Positions 23,800 through 34,559 of a stretch of 64,000 nucleotides of DNA are shown one piece after another (position 1 is the first letter of the stretch; each line of letters begins with the position of its first letter). The notes beneath the pieces were generated by a model. It was given only the letters and a program-made list of their open reading frames with translations. It was not told where the DNA came from and searched no databases. The stretch is taken from assembly GCA_031002005.1 (NCBI GenBank), contig CM061919.1, positions 17,617,687 to 17,681,686 on the forward strand. Direction: 5' to 3'. This stretch comes from Vandiemenella viatica (Eukaryota; Arthropoda; Insecta; Orthoptera; Morabidae). Both the position numbers and the translations under genes were made by a program.

Positions 23800-25190
23800 C
23801 AGTTTGACAATGGCAAAGCTCAAGGAATGGAAACATGAGTACGACTCCTTATTTCCCTAATCTTATCTCTGTTGCCATTGGTATAAAAATTTAATCACAC
23901 TCTTAATTGTTGCCATCAAGGTCAAACCTTTGTCGTCTGTATCAATTCTGTTATGCTTTCGTAAGCAATCACAAATTGAGTGTCCTTAGCTGTACTTTGT
24001 CTAAAATTCCAATCAATCCCTTGTGACACATCAGTGATTGATACCTTTAACTGTATTTTACAGCACAGCACGTATGTTCCAGGAACGAAATACGTCTGTT
24101 AATCTTACTAATTTCACCCATGTCGAATCGAAGTACGCCAGTCCTATGTGATAAAAATCGAGTCACGCTAAGCACAGAACATGCCTGAGACCATCGCCTG
24201 TAACCAAGGTGGAGATATAGAAAATTTACCCACTTCCTTATAGAAGAAATCCAGTGCACTATTCCTAATTCTTTCACCAAGATCCACCCCTAGCCTCATC
24301 GCCAACATACGCCCAGCACTTCGTCAAACCACCTTCTGTTTTCCAATGATTCCCTGATCAGTTACAGACAGGGTTACCTTCTGTTCGTGCGTTAAAGTAA
24401 ACCAAAAATTGAAAATTCGCAAAGTCTTCTCCTAATCAGTAGCCAGGTACCAAAATGTTCACTTAAGGTGCTTCTACTGCAGTTTTCCAGGAAAATTCAC
24501 CCCTTTTCCAGGAAATTATTTTTCAATAAATCAGGACCCAGGAGAGTTCTCCATTTGGTTTAAAATGTTCCCATCTAACGCCAACCTTCGGATTCAGGGC
24601 CAAGTGTGACATTTGTTTGTAATTGCATGCTTCGTTCAAGTAACCACGATAAAGTTACCATAATGCTCTTAGCTAACTGATAGTTTCTTGGTCATCAAAC
24701 AGGCATCATAACCCACATTTTAATAGAAGATCCCCACACATCGACAAGTATCCAAAACGTCACCATAGGTTCTATTACGCCTAAGATAGTGCTCACATTT
24801 GAACTGTCGTAAATTGTTAGGTCAAAGTGGGTGTTTAGATATTTTATCCACTCAGGCCTCATCACCTAAAGTCTAGTGCGAGATTGTGGTCATGGTCAAC
24901 TTAGGCTTCATACACCACTCAGAATTATTCCACCAATATCCATTCTAACAGCATTATACGCCACCTACAGCCACTCAACACTCTTCCTATCTTCCAATGA
25001 CATCCCAGCCCCAGCTCCTTTATTATGTCACTTACTGAATATTTTACACAGATAAATCTAACTGCCCTCCTTTGCACCTTGCATTTGATGTACAAAAAAT
25101 GTGGACTCCATACTACACCACACAAGCAATGGTCTGACTGTGGGTTTGTACCCAAGTCCTTCGCTTCTCTGGTACATCACCCCTCTCTGT
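23800..25190 (-). pseudogene. LINE C-terminal remnants in the spacer
   Basis: The minus-strand stretch at 24925-25155 has VQRRAVRFICVKYS followed by IIKELGL, matching VQRRAARFVSGNY and MIKELEW in the LINE relic at 34600-36540. Another stretch (24047-24280) has a KELG, LYLHLGYRRW and KINRR series like the tail of such LINE proteins. These are short, heavily decayed pieces of a CR1/L2-like LINE. The non-coding part around 24840 (GATTGTGGTCATGGTCA) also matches the 3' end at 34605. Confidence 0.6.
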
Positions 25191-25329
25191 TAAATGATTT
25201 TTATGTAGTGAGAATCAAAATTCACATGCCAACACAAACGGCAGTAAACTGTAAAGAGCACATCGAAATGGGAGATTGTCTAAGCCCTGAAACAATGGTT
25301 AGAAGCACACGTTGATAATTCTATAACCA

Positions 25330-27347
25330 TATATTTTAGACTCAAATCCACAGAGGAATGACACACGCACAAACTTGTACATGCATACAGCGAGATCGAC
25401 AGAACTGACAGCAAGCATCACGGAAACGATGAAGTGGGGGCAGAATTGTCGTTACAACTGATTAACTGGACAGAACTATCGTTACAAAAATCATCAGACA
25501 GACGAGTTACTTACGCTTACATGCACAAAGAGAGACGCAGATACACATGTCCAAGTCTACACAACTACCAGTACCAATCATGGAAACAAAAAAGTGGTGT
25601 AGTACTCTCTTGCCTCATGACTGGCTGAAAAACAGAAGTCTCCTTACATATCATCAGCCTGGCGAGATAGAAGGTGTGCAAAAGATGGCATGTTTTCACC
25701 ATAAACCTAAGTGTTTATACCATAAATAGTGTTCATCACGCCCCAGTTGATTACATTTACCATCAACACGTCTCTCCCACACCACAACCCTTTCTACCAT
25801 TCAGTAAAAAAGTGACGCAGGTACCATGAGTTGCAATAGACACTTGACTATCAGATCTCACCCACAAATCCATACAACTCAATACACTAGCACAAACAAA
25901 CATAAGTGGAGGGGACAGCAAAATCATTCATCCAGACAGACGTGTTTATAGAAGGTATTACCATATTTACACATACAGACACAGAGAGAGACGCACAAAC
26001 ACTCACATTTCCATGCCTTCAGCGAGCTAGACACAACAACCAGCCCCAATCATGGCGACTAAAAAGTGGGGTAGAACCCCCACGGCTCATAACTGACCAA
26101 AAAATCATCAGTAACATATATTCCAAGCACCATACTCTTCACATCAACATCATCTCATTTATTTCACACTACTGACCTCACTACCATCCAGTATCATGTG
26201 TGCTAGGTACAAAACTGTTCGCACCAACACGTCTATCACACACCTAAGCTTTTTCTGCCATTCAGTAACATGTGCCCCCCATGTACCACGAGTAGCAGTA
26301 GACACTTGGTCATCAGACAGATATCATAACTCCCAGGAACAGCACATCATACATCCAGAAAAGCGAGATAAAGGAAGGTATCACCACATTTACGCAAAAA
26401 ACACACAGAGATAGAGATGCATACACACGTACATTTCCATGCCTACAGCGATCTCGACTCAACAACTAGCCCAATCATGGCAACGAAAAAGTGGAACAGA
26501 ACACCCATGACTGGCCAAAAATCATAGAAAGACACACACACACTCACATTTCAATGCATTCACACAATTCCATTCATCACCACACATAACTGGAGAAAAG
26601 AGACTGAACATGCTAGATCCAAACTGAAGAGTTACAGGATGTGTGAAGTTTGAAATCACAGCCACATCTCGCCCACACCGCAACCCTTTCTGTCATTTAG
26701 TAATATGTGCCCCCATGTACCACGAGTAGCAGTAGACACTTGGTCATCAGACAGATATCATAACTCCCATATTCATACTAGGTCTCACCCACAAATCCAT
26801 ATGTCACCTCACACAAGCATAAGTGCAGGAACAGCACATCATACATCCAGAAAAACGAGATAAAGGAAGGTATCACCACATTTACGCAAAAAACACACAG
26901 AGATAGAGATGCATACACACGTACATTTCCATGCCTACAGCGATCTCGACTCAACAACTAGCCCAATCGTGGCAACGAAAAAGTGAAACAGAACACCCAT
27001 GACTGGCCAAAAATCATAGAAAGACACACATACACACACACACTCACATCTCAAAGCATTCACGCAGTTCCATTCATCACCATACATAACTGGAGGAAAG
27101 AGACTGAACATGCTAGATCCAAACTGAAGAATTACAGGATGTGTGAAGTTTGAAATCACAGTCACATCTCTCCCACACCGCAACCCTTTCGGTCATTTAA
27201 TAACATGTGACCCAGGTACCATGAGTTACAATAGACACTTGTCTATCAGACGGGTATCATAACCTCCATATTCATACTAGGTCTCACCCACAAACCCATA
27301 CGACTCCACACAAGCACAAACATATGGGAGGAACAGCAATTCATACG
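25330..27347. repeat. Tandem repeats of about 0.5 kb in the spacer
   Basis: The clearest pair is 26276-26690 against 26712-27180. Shared markers include CGAGTAGCAGTAGACACTTG, CATCATACATCCAGAAAA, CCATGCCTACAGCGATCTCG and CATGCTAGATCCAAACTG, with offsets of roughly 436 to 502 bp as the units vary by indels. More diverged units extend left to about 25330 and right to the inner end of the right arm. The sequence is CA-rich with short microsatellites. No coding potential is seen. Confidence 0.75.
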
Positions 27348-28953
27348 TTGAGAAATAGGCTTGAAAAAAAATTATATGCTGATTGGTTTGACATCATGTA
27401 TTCACTTCAGAAACTGGTTTTCAAATCGACAACTTTGCTTTAGTTTAGGAGCTATTAATTCATCGAGGTCACACTTATATACATCAGTAAACCCCTTCAA
27501 TGCCTCTTTGAGTTCAAAAAGTGTCTGTGTTTCATTACACACAATTTAATACACCCTTTAAAATACACGGAATGTAGGTGACACTCGTGAGCTATATTGT
27601 ATTGTTCATAACGAATCCAACATGATGTGACTAATTGAGTTTGTTTCCCGTCTCTTCGTCGGTGTATTAATTTTTAATGTCTGCCTGCTTCGATGAACGG
27701 ATTTTTTTTTATGGTTTTCCCTACCTTCGTCGGTGAACGTCTCTCGGTTTCAATGAAAGGATTTCACCATTGATGGGTTTTTGAGGCTACGAATTTTGAA
27801 AGGAATAACGTATGTGTGGTATTGCTATACTTTATCACAATAATTTCATTTTTTAAACTTTTTAACGTCTCTCTAACAACGTGGCCTTTTGAGACGGGGA
27901 AAGGATGGGGAGCAAGGAATGGGAAGGAATTCGGCCATGTCCTTTTGAAGGAAGCATCCCGGCATTCACCTGGAGTGATTTGGGTGAAACCATGGAAAAC
28001 CCAAATCTGGATGCCCGGAAACGCCGTCCTCTCGAATACAAGGCCAGAACGCTAAAACAGGTACTTTTTTTTAACGTCTCTCTAACAACGTGGCCTTTTG
28101 AAGGTAGCATCCCCGGCATTCACTTGGAGTGATTTTGGGAAACCATGGATGCCTGGATGGGGATTCGAACCTCCGTCCTCCTGAATGCGAGGCAAGAACG
28201 CTAAATAATTTCATGAAAACAGGTACACATAGAATTCTTCCTCGGTTTTATATCTGGAGTTTATGACGGTTTTTTTTTCCCCATATCGAACGTTAAAAGG
28301 AAACATTTATGCTTTTCGACTTATTTTTTATTCATAGCAAGCTGGCGCCATACTCTCTAGGTGTGGAAACTAAAATTTTCGTTTTGAAATTGACGAGTTG
28401 GAACGGCTTTTTCAATAAAAACACCGCTGCCGGACTCGAACCGGCGACCTTCGGCACTCTAGCCCCAACGCTACCGATGTCTGTTCACGTAATATCCGTT
28501 GATGTGGACTTTTTTTTGTTTTTAGTAAAATTGCAATGATTTACGCTTAAGAACCGAAGAAAATATTTTACTGTGTGTCGATAGTAGCCAAGATGTTCAG
28601 TGCTTGCTTAACAGGACGCTAGGAATACACATTTCGTCACGCTTAATGGATAAGCAAACAGTCGAGTGGGAATTGTACACATTTCGCAGAGCGCGCCGGA
28701 AATACTGCCACCGAACGCCATCTACCAGTCAGTCAAAGAACTAACGGCAAAGAAATTAAGCCCTTGGGAGATGGTGCCATCTGTGCGGCCGATCGGGGAA
28801 CTAACGGCGGCCATCTTGGCCGGCCAAAGAACTACCGGTCCCCGCCATCTTGACCGGCAAAACAACTAACGGGGCGGCCATCTTGTGACATCACGGAGGC
28901 AACGACGGTGCTGCCACCTGGCGGTGGCGCTTGAATCGGTTATCCCCTCCTAC
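27348..28953 (-). repeat. Right arm of the inverted-repeat element
   Basis: Inverted copy of 22096-23716 with the same order of parts: the SINE pair at 27852-28205 on the minus strand, the tRNA-like stretch at 28421-28482, the 32-35 bp sub-repeats, and TGACATCA (one mismatch to TGACGTCA) 60 bp from the outer end. It then meets the hAT transposase frame at 28954. Confidence 0.85.
27852..28205 (-). mobile_element. Two tandem SINE family 1 copies in right arm
   Basis: Mirror image of the SINE pair at 22844-23197, with the same internal deletions and junction. It is listed separately because each arm carries its own pair. Confidence 0.8.
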
Positions 28954-29078
28954 TCAGCTTACCCGTGGTTGGTCTACTCAGCTGTAGCAAAAGGACCTTT
29001 ATGTCGAGTTTGTGTTTTGTTTCGGTCTCCAGTGCAGCGCGGTCTACAAGGACAGTTTATCGTTTCTCCTTGCTTTAA
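28954..29078 (+). pseudogene. hAT transposase, zinc-finger piece
   Basis: The frame reads AYPWLVYSAVAKGPLCRVCVLF, the TTF-type zinc finger of THAP0-like hAT transposases, then GLQGQFIVSPCF. It is cut at TTAA (29075-29078) by the TTAA-flanked transposon. After that element, at 31632, the frame continues KYHKFHEAAQSHAKSKWHSD, so the split is exact. Confidence 0.85.
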
Positions 29079-31631
29079 GGGGCTCCGGTAGGGTGTATCT
29101 TCCCCGTGTATTTCTTGCAAACTTCAATGTACCTTTTCTCAAAAACTAATTGTGATACATATCTGAAACAAAATAGGGTGAATCTATGATGGTTTTCCAA
29201 TACTTTAACACGGGGATTTTCCAAAGTTCCGATTGGTTTGGCAGAATTTTTTTTTTTTTAAATATTCCATATTTTTTGCACTTTTTGAGGTGCTGTCCAG
29301 TCAATAATTTGCAAACTATAAGGTATAAAACAATATCCCTGTGTTAAAATACTCACAGAAACATACTTTCAAGGTTGTGCAAGTTTCAGGAAGTTCATTC
29401 AGTTAGTTTCCGAGAAAAGGTACACTAAAACTATCAAAATGTAAACTTACGGGAAAATGCTGCCAAAGTTTCAGTGCATTCCAGAACCATAACTAGGGTG
29501 ATCTGGATCGTCCTGATAGCTATCTTCGAGCCTTCTCTTTTGTCTTCTTCTCTTCTCTTTTGCCTTTTCTTCCACTTCCCTCAATGCTTTCTCTGATGCC
29601 CTAACCCTTTCCTGGTCTAGTCTGTACATAGCTCGTATGGTGTGAAACCCAACACTAACACTCAGTTTTTTCAGTGCCTCACACCTTGACAAGTTGCCAT
29701 TGTTAAAAGTCATTACAGCATCATAAACACCAAAATGAAGAGCATTAATTGATACAAAAACAGTTTTTGGAATTCTTGACCAAATAACACTGTTGATGCA
29801 TTCATTTGGATTTTGGGTACGACCGTGTAAACACTTCTTCAGTAGCTGTACATCAGATAGATCCCTGAATATAGGCTTAAGTTCCTCAACGACAGCATAT
29901 GGTAAACCATCCTTGTGCACAAATGTTTGCCCTGCTGCTTGTGCTTCGTTGTACTTGCAGCATGTATCAGTTCCTTTGGGGCAGAGTCCGTGGTTGGGAG
30001 CAGAATCAGTTGAAGCAACATGAAATAAGACAGCCCAAACAGATCGTTTCATTTCTTCGACACTGTTGTTGTTATGTCTAATGGCCATTCCATAATACTT
30101 TTGTAATTTATTAATTATGGCTTCTGTAAGTCTACTCTTCCCCTGCATCCCTTTACCGTCATCCATCTTTTTACCCCTCCATCCTGATACCAAGCGTCGC
30201 AAGCGAGTACCCATTCTTTTTTGCACATGTGCAATACATTCTAGTTTATTTATCGTCACATCTGGTCCATAAGGTTTCAGCTCTTCAATTGCCTTGAATG
30301 CCTTTGAATCACCATCCCCCAGGTAGTTTATATACTGTACCCCATCAGCTGCTGACCTTTCAAAAATCCTCTTCACTCCTTCCACTTCCATCCCACCACT
30401 GTTTCCAACATAATTTGCTTCACATGTTACTAAATGCACTCCTTTCAGTTTTTCTTTACATCTGCAATGCTTTGACATAACAGCAACATCAAGGACTTTT
30501 CCAGTATCTACACTAGTTGCTGTCACCACACCGTTTAGTGACATATGGCCTCTCTTCTGCCAGGAACCATCAAAAGCAACTGACAGATTAGAATCACCAT
30601 CATTTTCTTTTACAGCTTTCTGAGTAGCTTTCTTCATTGAATGTAGTGCCACATCTTCTATTTTATCACCAAGCATAACATTATATCTGGAAAACTTTGT
30701 AGGTGGAGCAGGTAAATTCATTATACCACAAAGAGCATCAGCTGCAGCAGCACCCCTTCCGATAGCCCTGAGTCCGTACACTAACCTCACATTTACAGAA
30801 TATGTTTGAGTTTTCACCACAAACTGAAGAATTGAAAAAACTAACTTTATAACTACATGTATTACAAGAAAGCTCAAATTTAGCAGCAAGGCCAAAGTGG
30901 TTTAGTGCATGAAGTGATAATCCACCTCCCCCACATTATTTACAGCTGACATTGTTTAGGAACACATCACGCAATATATTCAAATCAAAAATTTCATTGA
31001 CGTCATTCTCGTCGCATTCGTTAGTCAGTGCTTCGTAATTTGAGTCTAGGGAACTCAACTTCTTGCCAGAACTACTAACACCTACATAGTCTTCTTCAAA
31101 AGCAGAAAAGACTGCTTCTACATTGTTTATATGTATTGTTGGCTTACAAACATTCTTCTTCTTAAAAACACGGAGATGGCTTCTACCCATTTTGATTACT
31201 TCACAGATAGCAAAAATAATGAATATCACTTCACGTTTTCACTTTCACCTCAAAAGAAATATCGCTTCACATTCCAACTCACATGAAAACAAATAAACCG
31301 ATAATACTGCCACGTGCTGCCATGGACAAGAGACTGCAAACAAAAGAAAATCATAAACATGCTGCCAACAATGAAAATACGCGCCAAGATACTGTTGAGA
31401 CCGCGTAGTTCAAATTAAACATTACACATCGCCGGCTAAGAGAATATATCAGTTTGACCATGCGAAGCGTGCCACGCCCACACGTGCAACATTAAAGCCT
31501 TTTTTAAAGCATTTCTAGGTTAGATATATGCATGTATTATACACCAAATTAAAGAGGACATTCCAAAGATCAATAATAGGCAAAAAAACGAAAATAACAA
31601 AATTCATCATTTTCCATCCTTCCGGAGCCCC
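29079..31631 (-). mobile_element. TTAA-flanked DNA transposon (Kolobok-like), 2.55 kb
   Basis: The terminal inverted repeats GGGGCTCCGGTAGG and GGGGCTCCGGAAGG are flanked by TTAA at 29075-29078 and 31632-31635. It is inserted in the hAT transposase frame, which reads through cleanly when the element and one TTAA are removed. It carries a transposase on the minus strand (29471-31190). TTAA duplications are known for piggyBac and Kolobok elements. The ends and the protein do not look like piggyBac, so Kolobok-like is my best call. Confidence 0.85.
29471..31190 (-). pseudogene. Kolobok-like (Mutator-like fold) transposase, about 570 aa, broken twice
   Basis: The start at 31190 (MGRSHLRVFKKKN) fits the element layout. 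The frame runs to an in-frame TAA near 30933, then continues CGGGG...LNHFGLAAKFELSCNTCSY, giving two CxxC pairs that suggest a zinc ribbon. A frameshift near 30800 leads into the long 474-codon frame to 29471. That frame holds VNVRLVYGLRAIGRG, AFDGSWQKRGH (likely first acidic residue), LGDGDSKAF (second), KLECIAHVQKRMG and NPNECINSVIW (third), then a very basic tail. The order matches the Mutator-like DDE transposases found in TTAA-type elements. Only two breaks are visible, so it died recently compared with its surroundings. Confidence 0.8.
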
Positions 31632-33519
31632 TTAAGTATCATAAGTTTCATGAAGCTGCACAGTCTCATGCGAAAAGTAAGTGGCATAGTGACACGCTGA
31701 CTTCTTCAAAAAAAAAAAAAAGTAATGGATAGAAAGGGACTGAGTGTTCACGAATCTTTAAATACAGTATATTTCAAAGAAGTTGAAGGAATTCGAGTGA
31801 AACTTCGATCGATTGTATCAGCAATTTTATTTTGCGGACAGCATGATCTTCCACTTCGGGGGAAAGTCGATGAGGGTTCTGTTTTCACAGATCTACTACA
31901 TTTTCGAGTTGATTCTGGGGATGAGAGTTTGAAAAATCTGGAGCAAGAAATTCCTTGTATATATCGCATCAAATTCAAAATGAACTGATAGACATTTGTT
32001 CCGATGTACTAAAAAGCAACATAATTGAGGAGGTGAAGAATGCTTCGGCTTTTTCAGTGTTAGCTGATGAGACAGCGGACATAAGTGGTACAGAGCAATT
32101 ATCGATTGGTGTTCGCTATCTACGTTGTGATAAAGAAAATAAAAACCAAAAAGTTTGTGAGGAATTCCTGGGATATGTGCCACTACAGGAGTTGAACGCG
32201 AAAGCCATCTCGGAAACTACTATTCACTTTCTAGAATATTGTAATTTTGATTTAAATAAACTCGTTGGCCAAGGATACGCCGGCTGTGCTGCAATGGCTG
32301 GTCATATAGGTGGTGTTCAGAAAATTATTGACAAGTATCCCACAGCCCTATTCTTCCATTGTGCATCCCATATATTGAATCTTGTCGTCAATGATCTGAA
32401 CGATGTCAGTGAAGTAAGAAACGCTGCTGGGACGACAAAGGACATCCTACATTTTTTTAGAGAGAGTACATTGCGACGAAATAAAATTCCAAATATACCT
32501 CTTTTCTGTGAAACGCGTTGGACCGAAAAGTACAAGAGTTTAAGAAAATTTTCTGAAAACTTTATTACTATTGTACGAGTTTTAGAAGAACTTTCGCACA
32601 AAGTACCAAACTCCATAACGAAAACCAAAGCATATCAGCTGTAGGCCTACACTACTGCAACAACGCCAACATATATTGTGACACTATTAGTAATTGCTGC
32701 CTATTCCGCCAAACTGGAGCCCGTGTGCAACCAATTACAAAAAGTAGATATGAATATAAAGGCAATACACGATCACAAAAATAAATTAACGGACTTTCCT
32801 CAATCTCACCGTGATAATGCGACGATGGAGTTCGTTGTTATTTTCGAGAATGCTCGAAAACTTTGCGAAGAACTGGATGTTGAATTAAAACGTCCTCGAA
32901 TAGTGGCAAGACAGACCTACAGATCAAATCAACCCTCTGAAAATACAGAAGAATTCTTCAGAATATCTATCTTCATCCCATATTTAGATTCAGTAATTTC
33001 TTCTCTGAGAATACGTTTTTCCTCTACACATAAAAAAGCATTTTCGCTTATCCAGTACATCCAGAAACATAAGAAAATTGGACAAACATTCATTTTTAGT
33101 CATGGCAGAAAAGATACAGAATCTTTATGGATATTTTTTTACAGAATTTTATTGCCGAGGCTACCACATGGTACGAGATGCACAAGACAGGTGAAGTGAG
33201 TGATGCCGCCTTAAATGAATCCCTTACTGAATACGCAGATTTAATTGCTCAAGCCATCCCGTTTTACCCAGCGGTATCCGAAGTAATCAAGATTGGCCTA
33301 ACCATTTCAGCGACAACATGTAGCATTGAAAGGTCATTTAGTACCTTACGACGGGTCAAGACTTGGAACCGGTCAACTATGGGAAACGCGAGGCTAAACG
33401 GCCTGTGCATGCTCAGTGTTCACAGGAAAAGGGTAGAGGAGGACGATGAATTTATTGACAAGATGTTGAACAAATTTGGACAGCAACCTAGACGCCTAAA
33501 GTTATTGTTCAAACTGTGA
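31632..33519 (+). pseudogene. hAT transposase, core and C-terminus
   Basis: Continues the hAT protein: KYHKFHEAAQSHAKSKWHSD, a poly(A) run (31709-31722) that shifts the frame, VHESLNTVYFKEVEG, then after a frameshift near 31950 the RNase H-like core with ISHQIQNELIDI, VLADETADISGTEQLSI and GYAGCAAMAG. CETRWTEKYKSLRKF follows, then a TAG at 32642, with the frame open again to about 33130. After another frameshift the C-terminal dimerisation region appears with SATTCSIERSFSTLRRVKTW. The product would resemble the 52 kDa-repressor-like (THAP0) transposases. Known defects are at least two stops and three frameshifts over the whole gene. Confidence 0.9.
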
Positions 33520-33640
33520 ATTTAGTAATAATTTTTTATTCATTAAATTTTTTCTGTATATTTTCCAATTTTTTTATGGAATGTCAGGGGGGTGCAAGTG
33601 CACCCCCTTGCATCCCCCTCCCGGCGCCCATGTCCGACTC

Positions 33641-34140
33641 GTAAAGTGTGTATGTCCATTGTGATTAATCCTCCCTGAGCAGTCCTCACCCGAAGATCCG
33701 ATTGGGGGACTATTTTACCTCCTGAATATTTTACCCAGGAAGAAGCCATCATACTATATATAATTTGAGAGGATTACGTGTCCTCGGGATACCCTTACAG
33801 TCTTTAATGCAGTGGTTCCCCGTTGCCTTCTTCATCCCCATGCCGTTGATCATTTCTGATTCTTCTGTCTTTAGGAGCCGTTTCCAAATTAAGGGCAAGA
33901 GGGTGCCCTGAACCACTCCCACCTCTTCCGCCCTCCTTTTGGAGGCCGTTGGCTAGCAGTGGGCGACTCCTTATACCGGGAATCTTTTAGTCGCCAGAGC
34001 CTCGTCCATACAATCGGGTTGCACCACGTGAATGATGGAGAGGTTGAGGTTTGGTTGAAAGAGGCTAGTATAGTCTCTCCCAAACATTGTGATGGAGATA
34101 TCAAAAGTAATTTGGCAAGGGTTGAAAGAGATATAACAGA
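33641..34140 (-). pseudogene. RTE-type LINE, 5' part
   Basis: The minus strand reads TAQGGLITMDIHTLRVG, which joins AWNVRSMN of 16505-17002 when the hAT element is removed. Further upstream is a stretch with RLWRLKDSRYKESPTAS and a proline/lysine-rich run, seen in leader regions of this LINE type. The 5' end fades out near 34140. A stop and frame changes show decay. Confidence 0.75.
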
Positions 34141-34319
34141 CTGAAAACAAATGAAGTCAATGCAAAATATTGAAAACTTTTCAGAATTGAGAAAATAGAG
34201 GTTCCGCTAATTTCAACTACAAAAGTTATCATCCCATAGAGTAAATGGCTTGGTATGATGCCAAAGGTTTATTCATTACCACAGAAACCAATTTTGCCCG
34301 AAGGAACGTTGATGGAGGG

Positions 34320-34555
34320 ATAGTCACGAAATTAACAGCACAGTTCTTGAATTAGAACCTCCAATTCGAAAACAATGCTTTTGCTTTATACGAAAGAGTG
34401 ACAAAATAGGCCGGTAATTAAGAAGGAATGATATTATAGCAATCAGTAATACTAATAGTAATATCAATCAAATATTTAGATCAGTCAAAGACAGTCATCC
34501 ACAAAAATTAGGCCCGGGTGTATACAAAATTCCACACCAGTGTTGACGCATAGAC
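34320..34555 (+). pseudogene. Penelope-like element fragment, GIY-YIG start
   Basis: The frame contains NQIFRSVKDSHPQKLGPGVYKIPHQC, which fits the linker and the first GIY strand of the endonuclease at the C-terminus of Penelope-like reverse transcriptases. A stop follows at once and the YIG part is missing, probably cut by the LINE 3' end that begins near 34560. A better preserved relative is at 56380-57176. Confidence 0.55.
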
Positions 34556-34559
34556 ATAT

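Larger units (their letters stand above)
22096..28953. mobile_element. 6.9 kb inverted-repeat (foldback-like) element
   Basis: Two arms of about 1.6 kb (22096-23716 and 27348-28953) are near-identical inverted copies around a 3.6 kb spacer. The outer ends read GTAGGAGGGGATA in both directions. It lies inside the hAT transposase frame and is flanked by ACAGCTTA and TCAGCTTA, an 8 bp duplication with one mismatch. Removing it restores EWLTAYPWLVYS. There is no transposase. The spacer holds LINE remnants and tandem repeats of about 0.5 kb. Very long inverted repeats, an 8-9 bp duplication and internal repeats fit a foldback or Mutator-like element. The superfamily is not settled. Confidence 0.85.
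17003..33632 (+). mobile_element. hAT transposon, 16.6 kb with nested insertions, TSD TCCGACTC
   Basis: A 12 bp perfect terminal inverted repeat (CATGGGCGCCGG at the left, CCGGCGCCCATG at the right) is flanked by the 8 bp duplication TCCGACTC at 16995-17002 and 33633-33640, as expected for hAT elements. It interrupts the RTE LINE endonuclease. The transposase is on the plus strand in three pieces (21934-22095, 28954-29078, 31632-33519), separated by an inverted-repeat element and a TTAA element. Removing all recognised inserts leaves about 4.8 kb, a plausible autonomous hAT length. Other inserts are MITEs at 18054 and 19371 and a TA transposon at 20180. The gene is now dead. Confidence 0.9.
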
